Shown: positions 26,383 through 35,212, counted from the stretch's first letter. The stretch is 64,000 nt of DNA from CAZJUP01 sp964549275 (GCA_964549275.1 CAZJUP010000013.1:1-64000), one strand, 5' to 3'. Notes: generated from the letters alone by a model not told the origin. Made by a program: numbers and translations.

Positions 26383-27930
26383 TTATTTGTAGGGTCTATG
26401 TTCAACTGAAAAATACTCTTTGGTCATTTTTCTCAATGCTGTAGAGAGAAGAATAATTGAGAGAAGGTTCGGTAAGGTCATAAATCCCAGAGCAGCATCT
26501 CCAAAAGCCCAAATAGCCTCCAGACTGGCAATGGCACCTACAAAGACAAAAAAGACAAATACCCAACGATAGGGTTTAATTGCCTTGGTTCCGAAAAGGT
26601 ATTCGGTTGCTCGATCTCCATAGAAGGACCAGCTTATAGCCGTAGAAATGGCAAAAAGCAGGACGGACAAGGTGACGATTTTATCCCCATAAGGAAAGAG
26701 CCACCCCAAACCCAGTTTAAAAGCGTGGGAGGTCAACAGGCTACTGTTTAACAAATCTCCGGAAAAATTCGGGTCCAGTCGATTTACGAAAAATTCTGTA
26801 TGATGCCAGGCGCCGGTGGTAATGATTACCAATCCCGTAAGGGTACAAATAATGAGGGTATCAATGAAAGGGCCTAACATAGCAACGGCTCCTTCGCGAA
26901 TGGGGTATTTTGTTTTTGCAGTGGAATGGGCCACGGCAGCGCTGCCTTGCCCGGCTTCATTAGAATAGAGTCCGCGCTTAATTCCCCAAATCATGGTATT
27001 CATAATAACGAGAAAACTTCCGCCGCCAACACCGGCTATTTCTGCAGGAGGGTTAAACGCCATGCTGAAAATTTTACCAATTGCTCCGGGGATTGCTGAA
27101 AAGTTTGCCATAAGAATCAGAAGGGCAGAGGATACATAAACTATAGCCATTATGGGTGCCAATACCCCAGTAACATGGCCGATACGATGAATGCCGCCAA
27201 TAATAACAAGGGCCACAACTCCGGCCATTAAGAGGCCGTTAATCACCTGCATTAGGGACACTCCCCAAGTGCCAAACAGGATATGTTTTGTTGTAAGGAA
27301 GTGACCGGTTCCAAGAAAATGGGAAACTTCGGAGTATATCTGATCTGAAACAGTAAAGGACTGAATGGAATTCCCTGTGGCAAAAGAACAGATAACCATA
27401 AAAGCGGCAAAGGCCACTGCCAGCCATCTCCATTGGCGACCCAAACCATTTTCTATGGTATACATGGGACCGCCTGCTGTAAACCCCTGGTCATCAATTT
27501 CCCGGTATTTAAGCGAAAGAGAGCATTCCGCATATTTTAATGTAGTCCCGAAAAAAGCCGTAACCCACATCCAGAACAGTGCTCCGGGACCGCCGTAATA
27601 TACTGCTGTTGCCACTCCGGCAATATTTCCGATACCAACGGTTGCAGACAGAGCGGTGGTCAATGCGCGAAAGTGATTCAAATCTCCTTCATCCGCCGGG
27701 TTATCGTATATCCCCATGGTCACCTTAACACCATGCCAAAAATGGCGGATTTGGGGCCAACCCAGACGAACCGTGATAAATACACCCGTTCCCACAAGGG
27801 CAATCACCATAAAAGGCACTGCTCTCTCGGATGGGAAGCTCCAAATGGCCTCAAAAAAGTGAACCCCAAAAGCATAGAGTGTTGCTAAAATAATGGAAAA
27901 GGCGATGATACCCGATGTACGTCGATTCAT
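26383..27930 (-). CDS. Sodium:alanine/glycine symporter, AGCS family
   Basis: A 515-residue integral membrane protein with at least ten hydrophobic helices. Family signatures: A-L-S-A-T-V-G-I-G-N-I-A-G-V-A-T-A near residues 90-106, G-G-P-M-Y-T-I-E-N-G-L-G, and the AGCS consensus region G-L-Y-S-N-E-A-G-Q-G-S-A-A-V-A-H. It takes up alanine or glycine with Na+, which fits a marine lifestyle. An alanine dehydrogenase gene (ald) lies elsewhere in the window. Confidence 0.94.
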   Translation of the reverse strand: MNRRTSGIIAFSIILATLYAFGVHFFEAIWSFPSERAVPFMVIALVGTGVFITVRLGWPQIRHFWHGVKVTMGIYDNPADEGDLNHFRALTTALSATVGIGNIAGVATAVYYGGPGALFWMWVTAFFGTTLKYAECSLSLKYREIDDQGFTAGGPMYTIENGLGRQWRWLAVAFAAFMVICSFATGNSIQSFTVSDQIYSEVSHFLGTGHFLTTKHILFGTWGVSLMQVINGLLMAGVVALVIIGGIHRIGHVTGVLAPIMAIVYVSSALLILMANFSAIPGAIGKIFSMAFNPPAEIAGVGGGSFLVIMNTMIWGIKRGLYSNEAGQGSAAVAHSTAKTKYPIREGAVAMLGPFIDTLIICTLTGLVIITTGAWHHTEFFVNRLDPNFSGDLLNSSLLTSHAFKLGLGWLFPYGDKIVTLSVLLFAISTAISWSFYGDRATEYLFGTKAIKPYRWVFVFFVFVGAIASLEAIWAFGDAALGFMTLPNLLSIILLSTALRKMTKEYFSVEHRPYK

Positions 27931-28041
27931 AAGTTTGCTTTCAAAATATTGGTGGAGAGTTTACGAGTTGAGAAGGATAACAGCAATGTGAGAAATACAG
28001 GCCTTTGACTTTTATGGAGCACAGTAGCTTATACATTGTGT

Positions 28042-28072
28042 AAAAGGGCAGGGAAACCTGCCCTTTTACTTT
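28042..28072 (+). terminator. Terminator-like hairpin in the comEC leader
   Basis: A ten-base-pair stem AAAAGGGCAG/CTGCCCTTTT with loop GGAAAC, followed by ACTTTTT. It faces the plus strand and lies 36 bases upstream of the comEC ATG, in a region where no plus-strand gene ends. A 9-codon frame (M-E-H-S-S-L-Y-I-V) stops immediately before the stem. It may be an attenuator or the end of a small RNA. Confidence 0.75.
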
Positions 28073-28102
28073 TTATGTTTCTGAAGTAGTTTTCAATACA
28101 AT

Positions 28103-30481
28103 ATGCATCCTTTGAATTATTGTACAGAGAGATTTGAACATCGATTTCGGGCCATGCCCCTGGTTTTTATTGTATTGGCTTTTTGCATGGGTATTTTTGC
28201 TGCCCTCAAATACAACTCTATTCTCATTTTATTGATTCTGTTTTCCCTTTCATTGCTCGGCCTCATATTTTGGAAAAGGTCCCAGGGTATGGCTCTCCTA
28301 ATTCTAATAGCTATATTTTTTGCCGGATGGTTTTACCATAGTCTCGAACTCCATAAAATCAATTCAGTGATGGTATCCTGCGATTCATTCGAAGGAAATG
28401 AAGTGATTTTTAGAGGAAAAATCAAAAGGAGTGTCCCGGCGAAAAAAGGACAAAGGATCACCCTGTCTCCAACCATTATTTACAATGGAAAAAATGAATC
28501 TATACGGGAAGCGGGCGTTTTTATTTATACCAAAAGTGATACCACCTTTACAGGAGGAGATACTCTATCAGGTCGTGGATTATTTTCATCCATAAGAGGA
28601 AAAAGGAACCCCGGATTTTTTGATTTTAAATCCTTTTATGCCAAACAAGGGATTTTTGGAAATATTTATGAGAAAGAGATTTATGAACTCCTTCCTGGAA
28701 AACGGGGAAGACTTATTGCATTGATTGAAAATACACGCTATTGGATTCGAGATTGTTTTACCAAATACCTTGGAGAATCATCTGGTTTAATTACGGCACT
28801 TATTCTAGGCGATAAATCACAAGTGGCTCCGGATGTTAAGCGGCATTTTGTGGATACAGGAGTTATTCATGTCCTTGCCGTATCCGGACTCCATGTAGGG
28901 TATGTACTGGTGATTTTATTGGGAATGGTGAAAATATTTAGAATTCCCTGGGGCTGGAACAAACTTATTGTTTTCTTCGGATTATTATTTTTTGCTGCAC
29001 TTACCGGTGGAAAACCCAGCGTAATTCGGGCAGTCATCATGGCAGGACTTTATCTTTTTGCTTCATTTGCTAACCGCCCGGCGAATTTATGGAATATCAT
29101 TGCCTTAGCAGGGTTTATCCTTCTCTGTTATCAGCCGGGGTACATCACAGACCTGGGATTTTTATTCAGTTTTTCTGCTGTCATCTCTATTGTGTTATTT
29201 TATAATCTGTTTCAAAAAATACTTCCTGAAAATCTGAGAGTAAATACGATTCGATCTACGCTGTTGAAGTGGATTTGGGGACTCTTTTTGGTCTCCCTTT
29301 CTGCTCAAATAGGAACCTTGCCGCTTACGGCAAGTTATTTTCATAGAATTCCCCTTATATCCCTTGTGGCGAATGTTCTCATTGTTCCTCTCGTAGGAGG
29401 ATTGGTGGCCGTGGGATTCTCACTACTGTTTTTGGGATGGATTCCGGGAGTGGGGTATCTTATTGGTCAAGCCGGATGGGGATTAACTCATATCATTCAA
29501 GGACTGGCCTATCTCTTTTCATCCTTCCCCTTTGCCTATATGGAAATAAGTGGAGTAACTCTACGAGGAATTCTTATTTACTTTTTAGGGGTAACAGCCT
29601 TTTTTTTAATTCTGCAGAGAGGATATAGAGCAAAAGCAATCATAAGTTTCCTCTTTGCTATAAACATGGCTTTGTGGCCTAAAGCATTAAAAATGCCTAC
29701 CTTGGATGTGATATTCATGGATGTGGGGCAGGGAGATGCGACCCTTATCAAATTTCCAGACAATAAGACGATGCTGATAGATGCGGGTCAAAGAAATTTC
29801 AGAGAAGACTATGGGAAGGATGTGGTTTTACCGGTTTTGTCTCATTTCGGGGTTAATCAGTTAACCTGGGTCGTCATGAGTCACCCCCACAGCGATCATA
29901 TTGGTGGGTTGGTTTCTGTTATTAAAACTATACCGGTAGATACAGTTTGGGATACACACATTGATTACGGCTCTTGGACATATCAGCATTTAAAAAAACG
30001 CTTTTCAGAAAATGGAAGCACTATAAAACACGTTCAAAAGGGTGAGGTGTATGCATTAGATAATGGCGCTGTTATTCAAATAATAGCCCCAGATACCGCG
30101 TTTGTCAAGGAGACCTCAATCATCAATAATTCCAGTATTGTGATGAAGCTGTCTTATGGAGAAACAGAAATCCTCTTTACAGGAGATTTAGAAGAAGAGG
30201 GAGATTCTTTTCTATTAACGCTTTCAAACCATTTGGATTCAGATGTTCTAAAAGTAGCCCATCATGGTTCCATTACCAGCAGTACAACACCGGTGATTGA
30301 GGCAGTTTCACCGGAAATAGCCATTGTTTCTGTTGGGAAAAATAATAAATTTCGGCATCCGTCAAATGTTGTCCTGGATCGGTTTATGACGAGAAATATA
30401 AAGATACACAGGACGGATAAAAGTGGAGCACTCTGGATTAAAAGTGATGGAAAAACCTATTGGGAAGAAAAATGGAAATAA
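28103..30481 (+). CDS. comEC: DNA uptake channel ComEC/Rec2
   Basis: A 792-residue membrane protein with the full three-part layout. There is an N-terminal DUF4131 region with hydrophobic helices and a periplasmic OB-like part. The Competence domain has H-V-L-A-V-S-G-L-H-V-G-Y, and many helices run to about 525. The C-terminal metallo-beta-lactamase domain has D-V-G-Q-G-D-A-T and S-H-P-H-S-D-H-I-G-G near residue 592 and V-A-H-H-G-S. It forms the inner-membrane channel for single-stranded DNA in natural transformation. The end overlaps the rnhB fusion gene by 10 bases. Confidence 0.96.
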   Translation: MHPLNYCTERFEHRFRAMPLVFIVLAFCMGIFAALKYNSILILLILFSLSLLGLIFWKRSQGMALLILIAIFFAGWFYHSLELHKINSVMVSCDSFEGNEVIFRGKIKRSVPAKKGQRITLSPTIIYNGKNESIREAGVFIYTKSDTTFTGGDTLSGRGLFSSIRGKRNPGFFDFKSFYAKQGIFGNIYEKEIYELLPGKRGRLIALIENTRYWIRDCFTKYLGESSGLITALILGDKSQVAPDVKRHFVDTGVIHVLAVSGLHVGYVLVILLGMVKIFRIPWGWNKLIVFFGLLFFAALTGGKPSVIRAVIMAGLYLFASFANRPANLWNIIALAGFILLCYQPGYITDLGFLFSFSAVISIVLFYNLFQKILPENLRVNTIRSTLLKWIWGLFLVSLSAQIGTLPLTASYFHRIPLISLVANVLIVPLVGGLVAVGFSLLFLGWIPGVGYLIGQAGWGLTHIIQGLAYLFSSFPFAYMEISGVTLRGILIYFLGVTAFFLILQRGYRAKAIISFLFAINMALWPKALKMPTLDVIFMDVGQGDATLIKFPDNKTMLIDAGQRNFREDYGKDVVLPVLSHFGVNQLTWVVMSHPHSDHIGGLVSVIKTIPVDTVWDTHIDYGSWTYQHLKKRFSENGSTIKHVQKGEVYALDNGAVIQIIAPDTAFVKETSIINNSSIVMKLSYGETEILFTGDLEEEGDSFLLTLSNHLDSDVLKVAHHGSITSSTTPVIEAVSPEIAIVSVGKNNKFRHPSNVVLDRFMTRNIKIHRTDKSGALWIKSDGKTYWEEKWK

Positions 30482-31407
30482 TCGCTGGCGTCGATGAAGC
30501 TGGGAGAGGACCCCTTGCTGGACCTGTGGTAGCAAGCGCGGTTATCCTTCCACAGAAACATACCATTGAAGGATTGAAAGACTCTAAAAAATGCTCACCA
30601 AAAAAAAGAGAAATCCTTTTTCAAGAAATTAAAAAACAAGCCCTGTCTGTGGGTATTGGTATCGTCCATGAAAAAGAAATCGATACATACAATATTTTAA
30701 GGTCCACACAAAAAGCCATGCAAATGGCATTAGGTCGATTAAAGCAAAAACCGGACAAGGCATTAATCGACGGATACCCGTTGCCAACACAAATAATTTC
30801 CAACGAAGGAATCATTGGAGGAGATAAAAAAATAGAATCCATCATGGCTGCATCTATTGTGGCAAAAGTAACCCGGGATAGCATCATGAATGACTATGAT
30901 AGAATATTCCCGGATTTTGGATTTAAAAAAAATAAAGGATATGGAACTGCAGAACATTTAACTGCATTGGTGCTCCACAAAGCAACCCCTATCCATCGAA
31001 AAACGTTTAACCCCGTACAAAACAATTTGCCTACACTAACCTGGTTGAGAGAAGAGAAAAAAGTTGGAAAACTGGGAGAACAACTGGTTGCACTGAAGTA
31101 TTATGGAAATGGATATACGATAATTGAAATGAATCGAACCTGCGGACATTATGGGGAAATTGATATTATAGCTGAAAAGAATCGGGAAAGGGTCTTTATT
31201 GAAGTCAAAACTATGAGCAAAAAACAGTTGGGTGCTCCGGAACAAAAAGTGGATAAAATAAAATTGAAAAAATTGCACAGGGCAGTCCTAAAGTATTTAT
31301 CGGAACAAGAAGAAGAATTAGAGGTACGATTGGATGTGGTTACGGTTATACTGGGAAAAGGCGAACCAAGATTAAAACAGTTTAGAGGTGTTTCTTTTGA
31401 TGAGTAA
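30472..31407 (+). CDS. rnhB: RNase HII fused to a YraN-family nuclease-like domain
   Basis: About 311 residues from the ATG at 30472; an upstream TTG at 30460 adds four residues. Residues 1-195 are RNase HII (A-G-V-D-E-A-G-R-G-P-L-A-G-P-V, D-S-K-K, A-L-I-D-G, A-S-I-V-A-K-V-x-R-D). From about 200, after a short linker, a UPF0102/YraN domain follows: G-x-L-G-E-Q-L-V-A, then H-Y-G-E-I-D-I-I-A and F-I-E-V-K, the Holliday-resolvase-like catalytic set. RNase HII removes ribonucleotides from DNA; YraN function is unsettled. rnhB and yraN are often neighbours, and here they are one polypeptide. Confidence 0.94.
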   Translation: MEIIAGVDEAGRGPLAGPVVASAVILPQKHTIEGLKDSKKCSPKKREILFQEIKKQALSVGIGIVHEKEIDTYNILRSTQKAMQMALGRLKQKPDKALIDGYPLPTQIISNEGIIGGDKKIESIMAASIVAKVTRDSIMNDYDRIFPDFGFKKNKGYGTAEHLTALVLHKATPIHRKTFNPVQNNLPTLTWLREEKKVGKLGEQLVALKYYGNGYTIIEMNRTCGHYGEIDIIAEKNRERVFIEVKTMSKKQLGAPEQKVDKIKLKKLHRAVLKYLSEQEEELEVRLDVVTVILGKGEPRLKQFRGVSFDE

Positions 31408-31461
31408 AATAATCAATGTAATTAAAGGGTTCACGCGATTTAAATTCGCCGCCTGTTTCAA

Positions 31462-32418
31462 ATGAAAAAATCAAAACTTTTTAACGAAATCAAATCCTTA
31501 GCCATTCTTGTGGCCATCGTCCTTCTGTTAAAAGTGACCCTCTTTGAATTGTATATTGTTCCAACAGGAAGTATGGAAAACACAATTATGACGGGGGACT
31601 TTCTTGTAGGAAATCGGTTTGTTTATGGTATGCGTACCCCAGATTGGATCGGAATACCCTATACAGATATTGGTTTCAGTATTCCATATTTCAGATTTCC
31701 AAAATTCAAGAGAATTCAAAAACAGGATGTCATCATTTTCAAGTTCCCGAGAGATGTTCATCAAAAATATGTTAAACGCTGTATCGCGGGACCCGGAGAC
31801 ACATTATCTGTAAAAAATAAAACAGTTTTTATTAATGGCAATGAAACGCCCTTGGCAAAAACAGGTAAATTTATAATGCCGGAATTGTCGGCCTCCTTTG
31901 TTCAGCAGGATATATTCCTCGGAATCCATGGAAACAAAGACCATTTCAGCCCCCTAATCCTACCCCAAAAGGGAGATATTATTTCCGTTACACCGGAAAA
32001 TGCCCAATTGTTATTGCACCTCATGCTTTTGGACGGACATTCTCTTTCGTTGGAAACAGGGAACGGCGAGTATGTGTTTACCATGACCAGTCCGGATGAA
32101 TTGTACCGACGCAAAGGAAAAACGTCTGTTTATGACGCCTACTATCCTGTGGGGAACTTATTAACGCCCTGGGCACCACATTTACCTTCAGGATTATTAA
32201 AAGTAGATGGTGTTTCCATCCAAGACATTGAATCTTATGTTGTGGAGCAAAATTATTATTGGGCCATGGGAGATAACAGAGATGATAGTCTGGATTCCCG
32301 CTATTGGGGATTTGTTCCTGAAAATCATATTCTGGGTGAGGCTTTGTTTACTTATTTCTCTCTCAATTTATCCACATGGATTCCTAGATTTGATAGAATT
32401 GGTACAGTGATTCAATAG
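31462..32418 (+). CDS. lepB: Signal peptidase I
   Basis: A 318-residue protein. One membrane segment (about 12-30) precedes the catalytic Ser37 (P-T-G-S-M-E-N-T). Lys105 (V-K-R-C-I-A-G-P-G-D) completes the Ser-Lys dyad. Box E is G-D-N-R-D-D-S-L-D-S-R-Y-W-G. A long insertion (about 120-240) lies between the Lys region and box E, making the protein larger than minimal leader peptidases. It cleaves signal peptides of the many exported proteins seen in this window. Confidence 0.95.
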   Translation: MKKSKLFNEIKSLAILVAIVLLLKVTLFELYIVPTGSMENTIMTGDFLVGNRFVYGMRTPDWIGIPYTDIGFSIPYFRFPKFKRIQKQDVIIFKFPRDVHQKYVKRCIAGPGDTLSVKNKTVFINGNETPLAKTGKFIMPELSASFVQQDIFLGIHGNKDHFSPLILPQKGDIISVTPENAQLLLHLMLLDGHSLSLETGNGEYVFTMTSPDELYRRKGKTSVYDAYYPVGNLLTPWAPHLPSGLLKVDGVSIQDIESYVVEQNYYWAMGDNRDDSLDSRYWGFVPENHILGEALFTYFSLNLSTWIPRFDRIGTVIQ

Positions 32419-32475
32419 AACTTGCCTTATCTCTATCCCATGTGTAGTTTTGCCTAAAGACGGTTAAATAAAATT

Positions 32476-33144
32476 ATGAATAAACTGACTCTGATACTTT
32501 TTGTTATTTCAATATCAATTGCACAAAACGAAACTACACTTCAAGATACTTCCGAAGCTGTAATAGAAGATACCGTTTCCAATGTTCCTTTGGGACTGGA
32601 CTACGGGTATAAGGGATTTATTTGGGGGAGCTCTATTGAATCTTTACCGGAAACAGATTTAAACCTTTTAGAAACGGAAAGAGAAAGCATTTTACAATTT
32701 ACAGGGGTTTTAGGAACTGATTCCGTTTTTGTGACCTATTTTTTTGCAGATAGTGGATTTTGGAAAGTGGAAATTGATTTTATCATTCCTTCAGTTAATG
32801 GAGACAAACAAATAAAAATGTATTCCAGGTTAGAGCAGAACATTACAGAAGTTTACGGTCCACCAAAAAATACACATAAATATGAAGGGGGTTCCGGACC
32901 GTCGTATAGCAATAGGATGAATCCGAAATTTTCACGGACGTTTTATCGGTCGACATGGAGTTCTGTTCCGGCAAAAATTGAACTTCTTCTTATAGGGAAT
33001 GTCCTGGTTCCGCCCACTGAACTCCCCGTATTCCACGGAGAATTCAGTACATTGAAACTTGTATATTATAATCCTGACTTTATGATTCAAACATCGGACG
33101 TCCCTGCAGAAGAACCATTACCGTCTGTGTTTGAAATTTACTAA
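32476..33144 (+). CDS. Exported protein of unknown function
   Basis: A 222-residue protein with a short signal peptide (hydrophobic 4-15, then A-Q-N). After a Glu/Asp/Thr-rich segment, a domain begins with G-Y-K-G-F-I-W-G-S-S and contains Y-F-A-D-S-G-F-W-K-V-E-I-D-F and V-Y-G-P-P-K, a pattern common in short periplasmic proteins of unknown role. Not assigned to a family. It is followed after 6 bases by the lipoprotein gene. Confidence 0.7.
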   Translation: MNKLTLILFVISISIAQNETTLQDTSEAVIEDTVSNVPLGLDYGYKGFIWGSSIESLPETDLNLLETERESILQFTGVLGTDSVFVTYFFADSGFWKVEIDFIIPSVNGDKQIKMYSRLEQNITEVYGPPKNTHKYEGGSGPSYSNRMNPKFSRTFYRSTWSSVPAKIELLLIGNVLVPPTELPVFHGEFSTLKLVYYNPDFMIQTSDVPAEEPLPSVFEIY

Positions 33145-33150
33145 TTATAC

Positions 33151-33603
33151 ATGACATCCTTTCTACAGCTGATTCTATTGGTTTTTTTGGCTGTACGATT
33201 TGGAGGATGTCCCGATCCGCCAAGAATGGTTCGTGAATTCGATTATCAAACTACACAGAATGAAGCTTTTTCAACTTGCAAAGAAGTATTGTCTTCTCTT
33301 CAATATGACATCGATATTTTTTCTCCAGAGTCGCACTTTATGGTCACCAAACCGAAACGATTAAGAAAAACGCTTAGGCGCTATGATTATATAGTAGCAA
33401 TTTATATTACTGACAGAGTGGAGGTCTTTATTGCGGCCCAAAGAAGTATTTTTAAACGGGGTTCAGAATTATCTATTGGAGGTAAAACATTAATTGAAAA
33501 ACAAACTGAAGATACCATACCAGTTTCGTTACAAAAAAAAATCTTTATCCCCATTATAAATCAACTTTTAGCGAGGGGATTAACTCCGATTCGGTCTCTT
33601 TAA
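33151..33603 (+). CDS. Putative small lipoprotein
   Basis: A 150-residue protein. The hydrophobic N-terminus ends in R-F-G-G-C at Cys20, an atypical but usable lipobox. The mature part is alpha/beta with a basic stretch (K-P-K-R-L-R-K-T-L-R-R) and V-E-V-F-I-A-A-Q. Function unknown. It probably forms an operon with the exported protein upstream. Confidence 0.62.
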   Translation: MTSFLQLILLVFLAVRFGGCPDPPRMVREFDYQTTQNEAFSTCKEVLSSLQYDIDIFSPESHFMVTKPKRLRKTLRRYDYIVAIYITDRVEVFIAAQRSIFKRGSELSIGGKTLIEKQTEDTIPVSLQKKIFIPIINQLLARGLTPIRSL

Positions 33604-33701
33604 AATTTGTATTGTTTTCACTTTTTGGAAAAAATACTTAGATTTTTTCGTAATTTCATTTTCAGTTTTTAGTTATCTTGCTGTAATTTTCCGTTCATCT
33701 T

Positions 33702-34037
33702 ATGAGTATAGATTTTGAAAAGAAAGAAGGAAGGGAAGGGTATCTGAAGGAAAAATTAGATGACCTTCTGGAGGGAATTAATGCTTCATACGGGCAATCC
33801 CTTTTAGAAGAACTCATGTCCCGCCTGGATGCCACTATCAGCGAGTTTAATGACGAAGTCAATGGTCTGATGAGTGCATTGAAAGAAAATTCAGAAAAAA
33901 AAGAATCCCTTTTAAAGCAGATTAAATCGGGTCAGGTTGAAGAATCTGAATCAAAAGAAACATCTGATTCGTCAAAAGAGCCAACGCCAAAAGAAATAAG
34001 TGAGTGGGAAAAACGGCTCGAAAATTTAAATCAATAA
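33702..34037 (+). CDS. Small coiled-coil protein (paralogue of the gene at 14049)
   Basis: A 111-residue, strongly charged, helical protein. It shares with the 14049 gene the block Y-G-x-x-L-L-x-E-L-x-x-R followed by F-x-x-E-V-x-x-L and the terminal S-E-W-E-K-R-L-E-N. The C-terminal third is Ser/Glu/Lys rich. No signal peptide. It is followed after 15 bases by a membrane-anchored coiled-coil gene, so the two may interact. Function unknown. Confidence 0.7.
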   Translation: MSIDFEKKEGREGYLKEKLDDLLEGINASYGQSLLEELMSRLDATISEFNDEVNGLMSALKENSEKKESLLKQIKSGQVEESESKETSDSSKEPTPKEISEWEKRLENLNQ

Positions 34038-34052
34038 TTAGTAGAGGAAATA

Positions 34053-34553
34053 ATGAGCATAAAGGACAAGATTATTTTTGGATTGTTAATCATCGTTATG
34101 GCAGCAGGAGGATATTTTCAATGGATGTCGGATGATATGAAAGCACGGATGGAAGTCCTGAATACACAAGATAAAGAACACCTCGATATCATTGATAAAG
34201 AATTTAGGGAAGACTTAAGAAAATTAAATCTTCGCTTTGAGGGAAGAGGAAAACATATCCGAAAAGCCCAACTAGACATTATTGCGAATACTGAATTAAT
34301 CAATCAAACCGCCGATTCTTTAAAAGATGCAATTGATGACGTCCAATGGAACCTTGATGAATTTAGTCGAATTACAGATAAAAAGATTGATCGGACGAAT
34401 TCTGACCTTTCTGATCTGCAGGATTCCTTTGATAGTCAGCGTCGATTAACACGCCGGAAGTTTGCTGACTTAGAACAAACCCTGACGGCCGTACAAAATC
34501 AATTAAAAGAATTAACAGAACCGAAAGAAACGGATAAGAAAAAGAAGAAATAA
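34053..34553 (+). CDS. Membrane-anchored coiled-coil protein
   Basis: A 166-residue protein. One N-terminal transmembrane helix (about 7-24) is followed by a long heptad-rich helix (about 30-150) with frequent Leu, Asp, Lys and Arg, and an all-Lys end (K-K-K-K-K). The layout suggests an inner-membrane protein with a coiled coil on one side of the membrane. The family is not identified. A good terminator follows. Confidence 0.68.
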   Translation: MSIKDKIIFGLLIIVMAAGGYFQWMSDDMKARMEVLNTQDKEHLDIIDKEFREDLRKLNLRFEGRGKHIRKAQLDIIANTELINQTADSLKDAIDDVQWNLDEFSRITDKKIDRTNSDLSDLQDSFDSQRRLTRRKFADLEQTLTAVQNQLKELTEPKETDKKKKK

Positions 34554-34579
34554 ATCTGGATTCGAATCCCTAAAGTTTT

Positions 34580-34611
34580 AAAGGCTCTGGTAAATTAACA
34601 GAGCCTTTTTA
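34580..34611 (+). terminator. Intrinsic terminator after the coiled-coil genes
   Basis: A ten-base-pair stem AAAGGCTCTG/CAGAGCCTTT with loop GTAAATTAA, followed by a T-rich tract. Only about 7 bases separate it from the ATG of the DUF309 gene. Confidence 0.9.
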
Positions 34612-34617
34612 TTTTCC

Positions 34618-35010
34618 ATGCTTAAATCAAACAAAGAGATTAATCAGTTTTATAAAGGAGTGAAATATTTTAATTCCGGGCAATTTAGGAAAGCTCATAC
34701 TGAGTGGGAACATCTATGGAAATCCATAGGACAAGATGAACGGAGAGATCCACTTAAAGGATTGATGCAACTGACAGGAGCTCATGCGAATTGTGTGGCG
34801 GAAAAATGGGATGCAGTGCGGTATTTATGGAAGAAATCCCGATTCAGAATCCAGGAACATGAAGCGATACTTTCAATGTGGGTTGACATTAAAACACTAT
34901 ATAGTATATTAAATAAAATCGAGACTAAAACAATTTCACTTAAAGTATTTAATGAACTGAAAATACATAAAAAATGGGGTAGACTTCACAATGACCTCGG
35001 AACAAAGTGA
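34618..35010 (+). CDS. DUF309 family protein
   Basis: A 130-residue protein. The DUF309 signature is clear: F-Y-K-G-V-K-Y-F-N-S-G-Q-F-R-K-A-H-T-E-W-E-H-L-W, then L-K-G-L-M-Q-L-T-G-A-H-A-N. An all-helical protein of unknown function. The signature begins only 10 residues from the Met, so the start cannot move far downstream, yet the ATG lies about 7 bases after a terminator T run. The gene must therefore be read leaderless or from read-through. Its 3' end contains the terminator of the opposing tRNA-Leu. Confidence 0.86.
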   Translation: MLKSNKEINQFYKGVKYFNSGQFRKAHTEWEHLWKSIGQDERRDPLKGLMQLTGAHANCVAEKWDAVRYLWKKSRFRIQEHEAILSMWVDIKTLYSILNKIETKTISLKVFNELKIHKKWGRLHNDLGTK

Positions 35011-35021
35011 ACGTCTACCCC
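34970..35021 (-). terminator. Terminator of tRNA-Leu, inside the 3' end of the DUF309 gene
   Basis: The inverted repeat GGGGTAGACTTCAC (34976-34989) / GTGAACGTCTACCCC (35007-35021) forms a 14-base-pair stem with a single bulged base. On the minus strand it is followed by ATTTTTT, making an intrinsic terminator for the tRNA-Leu transcript. It overlaps the last codons of the convergent DUF309 gene. Confidence 0.8.
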
Positions 35022-35128
35022 TTCCACATACCAAAGGTACCAAGCCAGCACCTTGATAGGTTAAAGTAATAGTTTAATTATCTTAATGCAAGCATTTTTT
35101 ATCTCGCATGAAGACGGTTTCAAATCGG

Positions 35129-35212
35129 TGCCGAGGGCGAGACTCGAACTCGCACGATGTTACCATCACCAGATTTTGAGTCAGGCGCGTCTACCAATTC
35201 CGCCACCCCGGC
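35129..35212 (-). tRNA. tRNA-Leu (anticodon CAA)
   Basis: Type II tRNA of 84 bases. The acceptor GCCGGGG pairs with CCTCGGC. The anticodon loop CTCAAAA gives CAA, and the T arm is GCGAG-TTCGAGT-CTCGC. The anticodon stem CCTGA/TCTGG has one T-T mismatch at pair 29-41. Discriminator A, followed by CCG rather than CCA. Confidence 0.94.
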
